A stretch of 64,000 nt of DNA from Streptomyces zagrosensis (GCF_014203645.1 NZ_JACHJL010000014.1:62001-126000), one strand, 5' to 3'. Shown: positions 52,450 to 60,654, counted from the stretch's first letter. A program made the numbers and translations. The notes: a model not told the origin generated them from the letters alone.

Positions 52450-52559
52450 CCCCTGGCGGCACCGGTAGGGGTGCGGTGTCCCTGGCTGTTCGGTTAGGGG
52501 TGCGGCGCCGTCCTTTGCGGGGCGGCGCCGCGCCTTTGCGGTTACGGGCGGGCGGCCCG
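52427..52559. repeat. ~133-bp direct repeat, copy 1 (left of the toxin-antitoxin pair)
   Basis: Spans the last codons of the reductase gene, a hairpin (GCGGCGCCG ... CGGCGCCGC, 52502-52531) and the sequence encoding the last residues of the Rieske protein (reverse RAARP-stop). Apart from a few changes near its left edge it equals 53327-53460; the final ~98 bases are identical. Confidence 0.85.
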
Positions 52560-52578
52560 GCGTACGGCGGTCGCACTC

Positions 52579-53028
52579 TCACACGTTGACGATCTTCACC
52601 TTCGGTGAGCCGGGCAGCTCCTCGGCCGCCTTGCACAACGCCGGGATGTGCGACGTGTCGGAGGTGACGAGCAGCACCGGGGGCGTGCAGAGCGCGGCGG
52701 TGGCCACCACGAGTGCGTCCACGAGGCACTCGTGCCCATCAAGGCCGGAGACGTTCAACAGCTTCGCAGCGGCGTCTATCACGGCGTCGCTGACAGGTTT
52801 CACGTCGAACCGAGACAGCAGGAACTGGAGCCGTTTTTCGGCGTCCCCGCTTCGGCGTACTTCCAGGGGTGTCAAGGCGGAGAGCGCCACTCGTCGGCCG
52901 TTCTGCTGAGCGACCTCGATGCGCGCCCGCATCCCCTCGTCACCATCGACGTGCAGCGAGAGCCCTTGGGCGTCCAGGACGAGCGTGCCCTCGCTCTTGG
53001 CCTTGGTCTTGAGGCGCTTGCTCACCAT
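52579..53028 (-). CDS. PIN-domain toxin (VapC-like)
   Basis: A 149-residue PIN-domain ribonuclease-type protein. The acidic metal ligands are visible as Asp19 (TLVLDAQG), Glu56 (LTPLEVRR), Asp104 (LVDALVVATA) and Asp124 (LVTSDTSH). The start ATG 53028 overlaps the antitoxin stop, the usual coupled order with antitoxin first. VapC proteins cleave specific RNAs and are neutralised by their antitoxin. The pair lies entirely between two copies of a long direct repeat, suggesting it arrived as a unit. Confidence 0.88.
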   Translation of the reverse strand: MVSKRLKTKAKSEGTLVLDAQGLSLHVDGDEGMRARIEVAQQNGRRVALSALTPLEVRRSGDAEKRLQFLLSRFDVKPVSDAVIDAAAKLLNVSGLDGHECLVDALVVATAALCTPPVLLVTSDTSHIPALCKAAEELPGSPKVKIVNV

Positions 53029-53264
53029 TCCTGTTCCGCCTGTCGCCGCGCTTCGGCGGAGACAGGTCCGAACGCCTTGCGGTCAGTGGCCACGACCTCA
53101 CGGAGCTTCTGCGCGGCGAGCCATTCCTCCAGGGCCTCAGCCACAACGGAGGAGAAGCCGTTCTTGCCGGTGCGCTCCTCGACTTCCTTGATCAGCGACT
53201 GAGCCAGTGACACGGATCTCTTACCGGCACGCTCGGCGGCTGGGTTGGCTGCGTGGCTGCTCAT
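53022..53264 (-). CDS. Ribbon-helix-helix antitoxin
   Basis: An 80-residue protein starting MSSHAANPAAERAGKRSVSL. KRSVSLAQSLIKEVEERTG followed by FSSVVAEALEEWLAAQKL is the ribbon-helix-helix DNA-binding fold of many VapB-type antitoxins. The C-terminal tail (about residues 55-80) should bind the PIN toxin encoded immediately downstream. It probably represses its own promoter through the inverted repeat next to its start codon. Confidence 0.82.
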   Translation of the reverse strand: MSSHAANPAAERAGKRSVSLAQSLIKEVEERTGKNGFSSVVAEALEEWLAAQKLREVVATDRKAFGPVSAEARRQAEQEW

Positions 53265-53292
53265 TCCTAAAACGTAACACCGCTGGTAGGAA
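53264..53292 (-). promoter_or_regulatory. Candidate operator/promoter of the toxin-antitoxin pair
   Basis: TTCCTA (53264-53269) and TAGGAA (53287-53292) form an inverted pair directly upstream of the antitoxin start, bracketing TGTTACGTTTT on the coding strand, a plausible -10 region of a near-leaderless transcript. Ribbon-helix-helix antitoxins commonly bind such sites. Assignment is by position and symmetry. Confidence 0.5.
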
Positions 53293-53326
53293 AAATCTCG
53301 TACGGAGCATGGTGGGCTCGGTGGAA

Positions 53327-53460
53327 CCAAGGTGCCGCCGCGGGCGTAACCCCCTGGCAGCACCGGTAGGGGTGCGGTGTCCCTGGCTGTTCGGTTAGGG
53401 GTGCGGCGCCGTCCTTTGCGGGGCGGCGCCGCGCCTTTGCGGTTACGGGCGGGCGGCCCG
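53327..53460. repeat. ~133-bp direct repeat, copy 2 (right of the toxin-antitoxin pair)
   Basis: Second copy of 52427-52559 with a one-base insertion and four substitutions at its left end, otherwise identical. It includes the 3' end of the functional Rieske gene and a sequence resembling the end of the reductase gene, so the duplicated unit is the original convergent intergenic region. Confidence 0.85.
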
Positions 53461-54603
53461 TGTCCGTCGCGGCAGCACGGCCGCGGGCTCGGTCTCGGGC
53501 GTGGCCTCGGTCTCTGTCTTGGGCGCGGCCTCGGACACGGTCACGGACGCCGTCTCGGTCACGGACGCCGTCTCGTGAGGCGCGCTGTAGAACTGCCGGG
53601 CCCAGCGTCGGTAATTCGTGATCGGCCCGTCTCCCTTCGCGAGCCGGGGGCGCTCCACATAGGTCTTGTGCGACCAGATGGGGAAGTCCTTGCAGAAGTC
53701 GTACGAGCCCACCCAGGCCAGCGGCCGGGCGACCAGCGCGGCGAACGTCGTCGCGGCCCGACCCTGGCCGAGCCGGTCGAACCGCATGGAGCCGGACACG
53801 TAAATCTCCACGTGCGTGGGGTCAACGGGGGTGACGGTGAGCACCGAGCGGATGTGGCAGCCGATCTTCGGCACCGAGATGTCCGCGTAGGCGATGCCAA
53901 GGCCCTGCACGCGCACGGTCAGCTCCGGTGCAGCGGCGGACACCCACGCCGCCTGGTTGCCGGCAGGCCGAATCCGGAACCCGCTGTGCATGGCGGCCCC
54001 CTCGAACCAGGGCTCGATCAGCACCTCGCCGACCGTCCCGTGAATCGGTGTGAAGTGGCCGTAGTCGATGATGTTCTCGATGACGTCCTGCGGGTGTTCG
54101 CGCATCGAGTGCCACATGCCGTACGGGACCGGGTACCCCTCTTCCTCGGGCCACGGCTCGATCTCCCAGGTGGGCGGCTTCCCCTCGGCGTGCTGCCACA
54201 CATAGAGCAGGTCGTCCACCTCCCGGCAGTGCAGCGCACCAAGGCGCGCCTTGGGCGGCGGGGTGTCGTAGCCGGTCTTGACGCAGGCGCCCTCCGGGTT
54301 GAATTGGAAGTGGTGGAAGGGGCAGACGATGTTCTCGCCGCGTACCGTCCCGCCGTGGCCGAGATGGGCCCCCAGATGCGGGCAGTACGGGCGTACGGCA
54401 CGGAGCTTCCCGCTGGCGGTGCGGTACAGCACCACGTCCTCACCCATCAGCCGCCGGGTCACCACCGCGCCGGGCCGCAACTCCTGACTGGTCGCCAGAG
54501 CGAACCAGCCGTCCGGATACGGCAACCGAGGCGCCTGCTCCGTCTGCGTCGGCCCCAGCCTCTTCTGCCGCCGATCAGCGAGGCGCGTGCTCCAAACCTG
54601 CAT
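53443..54603 (-). CDS. Rieske [2Fe-2S] oxygenase-type protein
   Basis: A 386-residue protein starting MQVWSTRLADRRQKRLG. The Rieske cluster ligands are Cys74, His76, Cys94 and His97 (CPHLGAH ... CPFHHFQ). A mononuclear iron site is suggested by Asp179, His182 and His187 in ENIIDYGHFTPIHG, the arrangement of ring-hydroxylating and steroid-type Rieske oxygenases. The C-terminal ~45 residues are Thr/Glu/Ala-rich repeats (TASVTETASVT). The substrate is unknown; sterol-like or terpenoid substrates are possible by family. Its last codons lie in repeat copy 2. Confidence 0.88.
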   Translation of the reverse strand: MQVWSTRLADRRQKRLGPTQTEQAPRLPYPDGWFALATSQELRPGAVVTRRLMGEDVVLYRTASGKLRAVRPYCPHLGAHLGHGGTVRGENIVCPFHHFQFNPEGACVKTGYDTPPPKARLGALHCREVDDLLYVWQHAEGKPPTWEIEPWPEEEGYPVPYGMWHSMREHPQDVIENIIDYGHFTPIHGTVGEVLIEPWFEGAAMHSGFRIRPAGNQAAWVSAAAPELTVRVQGLGIAYADISVPKIGCHIRSVLTVTPVDPTHVEIYVSGSMRFDRLGQGRAATTFAALVARPLAWVGSYDFCKDFPIWSHKTYVERPRLAKGDGPITNYRRWARQFYSAPHETASVTETASVTVSEAAPKTETEATPETEPAAVLPRRTRAARP

Positions 54604-54821
54604 GGTGTGGCCTTCCCGTAGACACCGGCGCCCTGGCCCCCGGCCGGTAGCGAACCTTTGTGCCTGCGAGCGTTCCGGAGCGCGGCGCGATGAAGCGGGC
54701 TTTCGCCGGAAAATCACTGGAAGTCGTGAAAGAGACGAGGCCAGATGTCACCGCTGCAACGCCTACTGATTGCGGAGTCCGGCGAGTCAGTTCCTTCTGC
54801 GGCGCTTTCGCGCCCGACGGT

Positions 54822-55949
54822 TCAGGCTATGAGTAAGCGGAGGCCGAGTTCTGCCGCATCGAGGGCGACGAGGTCGCGGTTGCGCTCGGCCCATCGGCCC
54901 GAGGACAGGTCGTCGCGGAGTCCGTTGACGGCCCGTTGTTCGGCCTGCGGTCCGACTCTGGTCCATACCGATACCGCGCGGCGCACATCTTCCTCCAGGT
55001 ACGCCTCGGGCCGGCGCCAGTGTGCTTCGAAGAAGCCGTCAGCGCAGTCCCACGGGATGAGCACCGGCTCCGCGTGGCCCCCGATCGCGCGCGTCAGATC
55101 GGCCAGTGAAGGCCAGTCGGTGAGAAGGCCAGCGAATTCGGGCAGGTAGTCGCGCGTGAGCCAAAACCGCTGAAGCCACCCGGTCGTACTGGCGTCGTAG
55201 GTGAACACCACCACACGGCGGGCCACGCGCCGCATCTCGCGTAGGCCCGCGATCGGGTCCTGCCAGTGATGCACGGTGCTGAAGGCCATCGCGGCGTCAA
55301 AGGACTGATCCTCGAACGGCAGGCTCTCCGCGCTGGCGGCCACGCACGGCGCCGCGCCCACGGGACGCTGCGCCCGCATCACCGCCGATGGTTCCACCGC
55401 GGTCACGTCGCGATCCGGGGGCTCGTAGGAGCCGGTGCCGGCCCCGACGTTCAGTACCGTCCGTGCATCCCCGAGCGCAGCCCAGACCCTTGCGGCGATC
55501 CGCGGCTCGGTGCGCCGCGTCGCTGGGTAAGCGGACCCAATGGCGTCGTACAACTGCGCGCCAAGCACTCTTAGTCGCTCCTCTGACGTCGTCTCGATCC
55601 CCATTGCCCGTGCCTTCAATTCCGTGTCGATGGCCGTCACCATGGCGGCAGCGCGGTCGCGTTGTTCCAGCAGTAGGCCGCGCAGCCGGTGCAGGTGCGC
55701 GACCGCGTCGGTGGCCGGGTCGTCCACCAGATCCGCGATGTCGCGCAATGCGAAGCCCAGCCGCCGGTAGGCGAGCACCTCCCGCAGTCGCTCCACGTCG
55801 CTCGCCGAGTAGGCCCTGTAACCGGCCGCGGTGCGCGCGGACGGCTGCACGAGGCCGATCTCGTCGTAATGGTGCAGCGTGCGAACGCTCACGCCTGCCA
55901 GCTCGGCCACGCGCCCCACGGTCAGGTGTTCTTCCACACCACTGACCAT
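54822..55949 (-). CDS. MerR-type regulator fused to a SAM-dependent methyltransferase
   Basis: One uninterrupted 375-residue frame. Residues 8-115 are a MerR DNA-binding domain and coiled coil (LTVGRVAELAGVSVRTLHHYDEIGLVQPSARTAAGYRAYS). In TipAL-like regulators a drug-binding domain would follow. Here, after ETTSEERLRVLG, comes a class I methyltransferase: motif I VLNVGAGTGSY (165-175), VEPSAVMRAQRP, then ASAESLPFEDQSFDAAMAFSTVHHWQDP and REMRRVARRVVVF. The fusion could sense a metabolite as methyl acceptor or SAM level while bound to DNA. No frameshift or junction artefact is visible. The function of the combination is unknown. Confidence 0.85.
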   Translation of the reverse strand: MVSGVEEHLTVGRVAELAGVSVRTLHHYDEIGLVQPSARTAAGYRAYSASDVERLREVLAYRRLGFALRDIADLVDDPATDAVAHLHRLRGLLLEQRDRAAAMVTAIDTELKARAMGIETTSEERLRVLGAQLYDAIGSAYPATRRTEPRIAARVWAALGDARTVLNVGAGTGSYEPPDRDVTAVEPSAVMRAQRPVGAAPCVAASAESLPFEDQSFDAAMAFSTVHHWQDPIAGLREMRRVARRVVVFTYDASTTGWLQRFWLTRDYLPEFAGLLTDWPSLADLTRAIGGHAEPVLIPWDCADGFFEAHWRRPEAYLEEDVRRAVSVWTRVGPQAEQRAVNGLRDDLSSGRWAERNRDLVALDAAELGLRLLIA

Positions 55950-56036
55950 GCGGCATGACGCGGCGTGAGGGTCAAGTGCTGCGCTCCAGGTACCGTCCGC
56001 GCCGGCAGCCCATTCGACCCGTCGCCCACCGGGCCC

Positions 56037-57176
56037 TCACTGGGGCAGTGGCGGGACCAGTGTTTCCCAGCGCGGGCGACAGCCCCTATCGCCGCTCCAG
56101 ATGATCTGTTCCGTTGCGGTGACCGTCATGCCGAAGTTGTACAGGCCCGGGGCACCGCGCGCGGACCACTGCCTCCACGCGGCGCCCACCTCATCGGCCA
56201 GGCGCCGGGGCCCACCCTGGTAGCCGAGCACAGGGCCGGCGTCCGGCGTCACGAGCGTGGCCCACGAAGAGTGGCCATCGTGCAGCCACGCGGTGACACG
56301 CGCGTCGGCCTCCGTGGCGATCCGTACGTCCGGCAGCAGGACGCACAGGGCGAAGAGCAGGCTCGTGTGGGTGTGCAGGGCCCGTACATCGATCTCGACC
56401 GGCCCCTGCACCCGCAGCGGATGAGCGTCGCGAATGTCATCCCGGGTTCGTTCTGGCCCGGTGCCCCGACTGGGCATGAACGTGGCCAACCCCTGCATCC
56501 AGCCGCTGGCGGAAGCGCCGTCGTCCGCAACGGTGAGCGCGACGTGTCCCAGCCGCCCCCACGGCGTGACGATCCGCCCGCCAGGGCGGGTCTGCGCCAC
56601 CCAGGCCCACGGAACGCGGTCCACCGCATAGGTCGCGATGGCCCGGTCGTACGGCGCGTCAGCGGGCCAGCCCAACGCGCCATCTCCGCAGTGGATATGG
56701 GCCTCGACACCCGCCGCCCGTACCTGTCGGCGGGCCCGATCCACCAGGTGGGCGTCCACCTCGACACTCGTCACCCTGCCGGGACCAACGCGCGCGGCGA
56801 GCAACGCCGCATTCCACCCGGCCCCCGTACCGAGCTCCAGCACCCGATGCCCCGGCTCGACCATCAGACAGTCGAGCATGTCGGCCACGACCGAGACACA
56901 GGAGAGGGACGAGGTCGGCAGGCCATCAGTGACCTGCGTAATGGTGGAGGCGTAGGGCCCGGCGTACACCAACCGCGCCCAGCGATCCGCGTCCGCAGAC
57001 CGGTCCACTGGTACGTAGCCGTCGCCGTCCCAGTGCCACAACCGGTCCGGCGCGAACCGGTGCCGCGCCAAGGACCCCCACATGGCCCGCCGCACCCAGG
57101 GCGCATTGGCGGGCCAACCGCACCGGGCGTCCATCGCCTGCGTCAGGTCCCGCAACCGCTCGTCAAGTACGGTCAT
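56037..57176 (-). CDS. PCMT-like SAM-dependent methyltransferase
   Basis: A 379-residue protein. The N-terminal region (WVRRAMWGSLARHRFAPDRLW) and substrate-loop-like segment (STITQVTDGLPTSSLSCVSVVADMLDCL) resemble protein-L-isoaspartate methyltransferases. Motif I is VLELGTGAGWNAALLAARVG, followed by VTSVEVDAHLVDRARR and DGALGWPADAPYDRAIATYAVDRVPWAWVAQTRPGGRIVTPWG. A long C-terminal domain follows. Similar proteins occur in Streptomyces loci with DUF397/XRE genes and with some peptide natural product systems. The substrate is unknown. No precursor peptide was recognised here. Confidence 0.85.
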   Translation of the reverse strand: MTVLDERLRDLTQAMDARCGWPANAPWVRRAMWGSLARHRFAPDRLWHWDGDGYVPVDRSADADRWARLVYAGPYASTITQVTDGLPTSSLSCVSVVADMLDCLMVEPGHRVLELGTGAGWNAALLAARVGPGRVTSVEVDAHLVDRARRQVRAAGVEAHIHCGDGALGWPADAPYDRAIATYAVDRVPWAWVAQTRPGGRIVTPWGRLGHVALTVADDGASASGWMQGLATFMPSRGTGPERTRDDIRDAHPLRVQGPVEIDVRALHTHTSLLFALCVLLPDVRIATEADARVTAWLHDGHSSWATLVTPDAGPVLGYQGGPRRLADEVGAAWRQWSARGAPGLYNFGMTVTATEQIIWSGDRGCRPRWETLVPPLPQ

Positions 57177-57188
57177 CGGCTACGTCCG

Positions 57189-57665
57189 TCACGTGCTACG
57201 TGCCACTGCGTGGCGCCTGGTCGGGGGGCTTGCCGCGAGGTGGTCCAACGTCCCTGTGGCGACGGTGCGGAGCAGCGCGGCGAGGCTGTCGCGGGTCGGG
57301 GCGAGGATGGTCGCGGGGTCGTCACTCTCGCGGAGGGCAATGCGGGGGCCTTGGGGGGAGAGTTCTACGCACTCCTGGCCACCATCGCCTCCGGAGAAGG
57401 ACGACTTGTGCCAGGGGGTGCCGTGGGGTGCGGTGGGGGCGTTTTCCCGGTGGGCGTGCTCGACGGCGAGTGTGCTTCCGCCGATGGTGGCTAGTTCGAT
57501 GCAGTCCTGGTTGTTGTCTGGCCCGGAAAAGGACGACTTCCGCCAGTGGTTGACGTGAGGCACCGTGACGATGCCGTTAGGGTCCGCGGCGAGTTCGATG
57601 CAAGCCTGGTTGTTATCCGGGCCCGAGAACGACGACTTACGCCAGCAGAGTTGTGCATCGGTCAT
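57189..57665 (-). CDS. Protein with three DUF397 domains
   Basis: A 158-residue protein made of three DUF397 units. Each begins with W(R/H)KSSFSG: at residues 8 (WRKSSFSGPDNNQACIELA), about 41 (WRKSSFSGPDNNQDCIELA) and about 86 (WHKSSFSGGDGGQECVELS). The third is complete (IALRESDDPATILAPTRDSLAALLRTVATG); the first two are shortened to their N-terminal halves. DUF397 proteins usually have one unit and work with XRE/WhiJ-type regulators (BldB-like family). ATG 57665 overlaps the preceding gene's stop (ATGA). The repetition is unusual. Confidence 0.85.
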   Translation of the reverse strand: MTDAQLCWRKSSFSGPDNNQACIELAADPNGIVTVPHVNHWRKSSFSGPDNNQDCIELATIGGSTLAVEHAHRENAPTAPHGTPWHKSSFSGGDGGQECVELSPQGPRIALRESDDPATILAPTRDSLAALLRTVATGTLDHLAASPPTRRHAVARST

Positions 57666-58129
57666 GGGGGATTCCTTCCCTCGCGATGGTGGTGTGCTCG
57701 CACCGGCGAATGTACGCCGCAGCCACCTCCCGGGCGCGGGTCCGTGCACGCGAAATCCGTGCTGCAATTGGGAAGTTGGCCTGTTTTACGGTGCAGGAGC
57801 GGCAGGAACCATACGGGCCGTGCCGACCACTCGATCCGCAGTTCACCCGCGGTCACGGCGAACGTGACCGGCTCACCTCGGTCCAGCCAGTGCAGGGCCT
57901 CCCATTGCCCTGTATCGAGCCAGCCGTACGCCCGTTGGGCCTCCTTGGGGTCGAGGGTGCCGACAACGGTGCGTAAGGCGACCCGTATCCAGACGATGGC
58001 TTGCATGGTGCGAGTTGCGTCGAGGCACTGAGCGAGCGCGTACTGGCTGTTGTCGGTGGCGCGCCGAGTGACGCACTCACATCGGTAACCGAGCTCTAGC
58101 AGGTCTCTTTGCTGTGGGACGCCTGGCAT
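57662..58129 (-). CDS. Streptomyces protein of unknown function
   Basis: A 155-residue protein from ATG 58129 (MPGVPQQRDLLELGYRCECVTRRATDN). It contains ALAQCLDATRTMQAIVWIRVALRTVVGTLDPKEAQRAYGWLDTG and an Asp/Trp-containing end (ELRIEWSARPVWFLP). No signal or membrane segment. Its stop overlaps the start of the triple-DUF397 gene, so the two are probably translated together. I do not recognise the family. Confidence 0.65.
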   Translation of the reverse strand: MPGVPQQRDLLELGYRCECVTRRATDNSQYALAQCLDATRTMQAIVWIRVALRTVVGTLDPKEAQRAYGWLDTGQWEALHWLDRGEPVTFAVTAGELRIEWSARPVWFLPLLHRKTGQLPNCSTDFACTDPRPGGGCGVHSPVRAHHHREGRNPP

Positions 58130-58300
58130 GGTCAGCCCTCCGTGCGCTGATGCGGCTAGCCCCAAGAGGCGTGCGGACATGACGAATCGGTCCGCTTCTC
58201 AACGGGGATTCCGTGCGACTGGGTGGCCACCCAGGGCGACGGTAGCGTTACGGAGGGACACAAGGCAACTATGTCCCGTGGCAGAGTTGCTGGCGCCGAA

Positions 58301-58335
58301 ATGACAAAGGCCCCCCGCCTGTCGAGGCGAGGGGC
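58301..58335 (-). terminator. Terminator of the XRE/DUF397 unit
   Basis: On the minus strand GCCCC-TC-GCCT and AGGC-GG-GGGGC pair around CGAC, followed by CTTTGTCATTTC, a T-rich exit. It lies 23 bases after the DUF397 stop. Confidence 0.6.
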
Positions 58336-58357
58336 TCAGCCGCTGGTCAGCGGGCAG

Positions 58358-58561
58358 TTACCCTGCGAAGTTGTCCAACGCTCCAGCCTGAACGTGCCTG
58401 ACGAGCGCGCCAAACTTGCTCCGACTCGTCGCCATGACTATCTCCGGGGCGTCACTCTCGCGAATGGCGAGGCGGTCGCCCAGCTTGGCGATCTCCACGC
58501 AATCGTGGCCTCCGGCACCGGAGAAAGAGGATTTCTGCCACTTCAGTTCCATGTTCGGCAT
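58358..58561 (-). CDS. DUF397 protein (single domain)
   Basis: A 67-residue protein, MPNMELKWQKSSFSGAGGHDCVEIAK then RLAIRESDAPEIVMATSRSKFGALVRHVQAG: one full DUF397 domain. It starts just after the XRE gene stop, so both are on one transcript. BldB/WhiJ-type systems in Streptomyces pair such a protein with an XRE regulator and an ATP-binding kinase-like protein, all three of which are found here. Confidence 0.88.
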   Translation of the reverse strand: MPNMELKWQKSSFSGAGGHDCVEIAKLGDRLAIRESDAPEIVMATSRSKFGALVRHVQAGALDNFAG

Positions 58562-58563
58562 TC

Positions 58564-59418
58564 TCACAATTCTCGTGCGATGTGGTGGATCAGTTGCCTT
58601 GACTCGTCCGCGTCGAGTGATGCGTTCGCCGCCTTGTCGAGCAGCGTACGGAACTTTTTTAGCTCGACGTTGATACCCAGGAAGTGCCCGCCGAGTGCGT
58701 TGTCGATCCGTACGGTGTCCAGTTGGGCGACCGGGCCTCCGGCGTACAGCACCGGCTGCGTTGCTTCGATGAAATCCTCGCACGTGAACGGGAGGACGCG
58801 AACCGTCGTATTGGGCCACTCGGATACGTCGAGCAGGTACGCCAACTGTGCCTTCGCCACCTCGCGTCCGCCGAAGCGCATCCGGAGGGCGGCCTCGTGG
58901 ATGACCGCTTCGAGTGGTGGTGGGGCGTCCCGTTCCAGGACGGCGCGGCGGCGCATTCTGTGCTCCACGCGGACGTCCACCTCGGCCGGTGGCAGAGCGG
59001 GAACGTGCCCGCTGTAAATCGCGCGGGCGTAGCCCTCTGTCTGCAAGATGCCCGGCATGGTGACCGACTGCATCGTACGCAGCGACGTTGCATGGTGCTC
59101 AAGCTCGGCGACGTCCAGGGAGCCTGGCGCGAGGACGCCGCGGTACTCGTCCCACCAGAACTGCCCCCGGTGTTCGTGGGTGATGGCGCACAAGGCGTCG
59201 ATCAGCGCGGCGTCATCGCACGAGTAATACGTGGCCAGGCGCCTGATGCGCTCCTCGGAGACGCCGATTCGTCCCGCTTCCATGTGGCTGATCTTGGCTT
59301 GGTCCGTGGACAGCAGGCCGGCGGCCTCGCGCGCTGTCTTGCCCGCCGCCTCGCGCAACTTCCGTAGCTCGGCACCCAATCGCGCCTGACGTGCGGTCGG
59401 GTTGTCCCTCGCTGGCAT
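58564..59418 (-). CDS. XRE-family regulator with DUF5753 domain (WhiJ-like)
   Basis: A 284-residue protein from ATG 59418 (MPARDNPTARQARLGAELRKLREAAG). The helix-turn-helix is at about residues 13-70 (TAREAAGLLSTDQAKISHMEAGRIGVSEERIRRLATYYSC). The DUF5753 domain covers the rest (TMQSVTMPGILQTEGYARAIYSGHVP, RRRAVLERDAPPPLEAVIHEAALRMRFGG). The protein probably binds DNA together with its DUF397 partner to control developmental or specialised genes. A HATPase gene is encoded divergently, completing the usual three-gene set. Confidence 0.9.
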   Translation of the reverse strand: MPARDNPTARQARLGAELRKLREAAGKTAREAAGLLSTDQAKISHMEAGRIGVSEERIRRLATYYSCDDAALIDALCAITHEHRGQFWWDEYRGVLAPGSLDVAELEHHATSLRTMQSVTMPGILQTEGYARAIYSGHVPALPPAEVDVRVEHRMRRRAVLERDAPPPLEAVIHEAALRMRFGGREVAKAQLAYLLDVSEWPNTTVRVLPFTCEDFIEATQPVLYAGGPVAQLDTVRIDNALGGHFLGINVELKKFRTLLDKAANASLDADESRQLIHHIAREL

Positions 59419-59666
59419 GGCACCTTCTCCGGTTCTGGTCGAAGTCTCCCGCGTAACCGTGCCACGACTGACCCCGTCATCACCACCGAATCGGGGGACT
59501 TGCCACGGGGCATGTATGCCAATACCGTCAGTGAGCGTCGCGCTACACACTGCCAAAGCGGCCCGAGCGCAGTCGCCCGTATGCCCGTTGGGGCATCGCG
59601 GGAGACGGGCGGGCCGTGGACGGCGTGGGCTGGCGCGGACACTACGGACCGCGTTGGGAGAACGGC

Positions 59667-60248
59667 ATGAGCACCGTAGAAACCGTAGAACTCGCCACAC
59701 CCCCCACTCACCAGTCGTTTCGGATCAGTACGCCGAACATCCCCATGGCGCCAAAGATCGCCCGGGAGCAGGTCGCCCTGTTACTGCGCCTGACCGACCA
59801 CACCGAACTCGTAGACGTTGCAATGCTGTTGGTCAGCGAGATCGTCACGAACGTGCACCTCCACACGGCTACGCCGATCGTGGACCTTGACGTCACCGTG
59901 TGGTGCGAGCGCGTACAGGTGGCCGTATGGGACGACGCGCCGCGCCGCTGCCCGTACGTACCGCGCCCCGCCCCCGACACTCCCGTCCCCAACACCGCCA
60001 CGCTCGACGCGGTCGCGCTCGAAGCGGCCGTACGGACCGACGAACGTCCAGGCGACCCCCTAGCGGGAGACGCGGAACACGGCCGGGGGCTCGCGCTGGT
60101 GGAAGAGTTGGCTTCGGCGTGGGGTATCACGTGGCCACACCAGCCGCGGCGACCGGCCAAGTGCGTATGGTTCGCGCTCGACGACCGCACCGGCGCGCTC
60201 GACGACTCGGCGCTCAGCGGTGGTACTTGTACAGGTCCTCGGACGTGA
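59667..60248 (+). CDS. ATP-binding HATPase domain protein (anti-sigma/regulatory type)
   Basis: A 193-residue protein from ATG 59667 with GGGAGAACGGC upstream. It has the N box (VSEIVTNVHLHTA), a VWDDAPRR G1-like segment and the G2 motif EHGRGLALVEELASAWGI of HATPase_c_2 serine kinase-like proteins. Such proteins accompany XRE/DUF397 pairs and may phosphorylate or sequester regulators. It is divergent to the XRE gene and overlaps the next, convergent gene by 35 bases. Confidence 0.88.
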   Translation: MSTVETVELATPPTHQSFRISTPNIPMAPKIAREQVALLLRLTDHTELVDVAMLLVSEIVTNVHLHTATPIVDLDVTVWCERVQVAVWDDAPRRCPYVPRPAPDTPVPNTATLDAVALEAAVRTDERPGDPLAGDAEHGRGLALVEELASAWGITWPHQPRRPAKCVWFALDDRTGALDDSALSGGTCTGPRT

Positions 60249-60459
60249 GGCCGTGCATGTTGTGCATGCTGATCGAGTTGTAGCTGGTGCGTACGCCGTG
60301 CAGTTGGCGCAACCGCTCCTGCTCGATCAGCAACCCTTCCGCCGCCTCGGTGCGCCGCTTACCTCGCTGCCGCAGCCTCCAGTACAACGCCACCACCGCG
60401 CCGACCATCCCGCCGACGAACAACATCACCGTGACCACGCGAACCCCCGGGAAGAGCAT
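60214..60459 (-). CDS. Small membrane protein of unknown function
   Basis: An 81-residue protein with one N-terminal membrane helix (VVTVMLFVGGMVGAVVALYWRL) and a basic then helical cytoplasmic tail (RQRGKRRTEAAEGLLIEQERLRQLHG) ending in NMHGLTSEDLYKYHR. ATG 60459 or an internal GTG may start it. Its 3' end overlaps the HATPase gene on the other strand. No known domain. Confidence 0.6.
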   Translation of the reverse strand: MLFPGVRVVTVMLFVGGMVGAVVALYWRLRQRGKRRTEAAEGLLIEQERLRQLHGVRTSYNSISMHNMHGLTSEDLYKYHR

Positions 60460-60654
60460 CTGACACACGCAGCAGACACACGCCCCTTTCACGGTAAGGG
60501 CTGGGGCTGTGATCGGCCCCCGCTCAACACCGCGGACTGTCGGCCGGATTGGCTGGACCGGCGTCGAACGTATTGACGCAGTGTCGTACGGTGCTTGCCG
60601 TATGCAGTCACAGGGGGCGGCGCGGCGGGCGGCGCCGTGGCAGGGGGCGACCAC

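Noticed and set aside
53207..54621. Plus-strand long frame opposite the Rieske gene
   Set aside because: The minus strand encodes an intact Rieske protein with all cluster ligands; the plus-strand frame has no motif.
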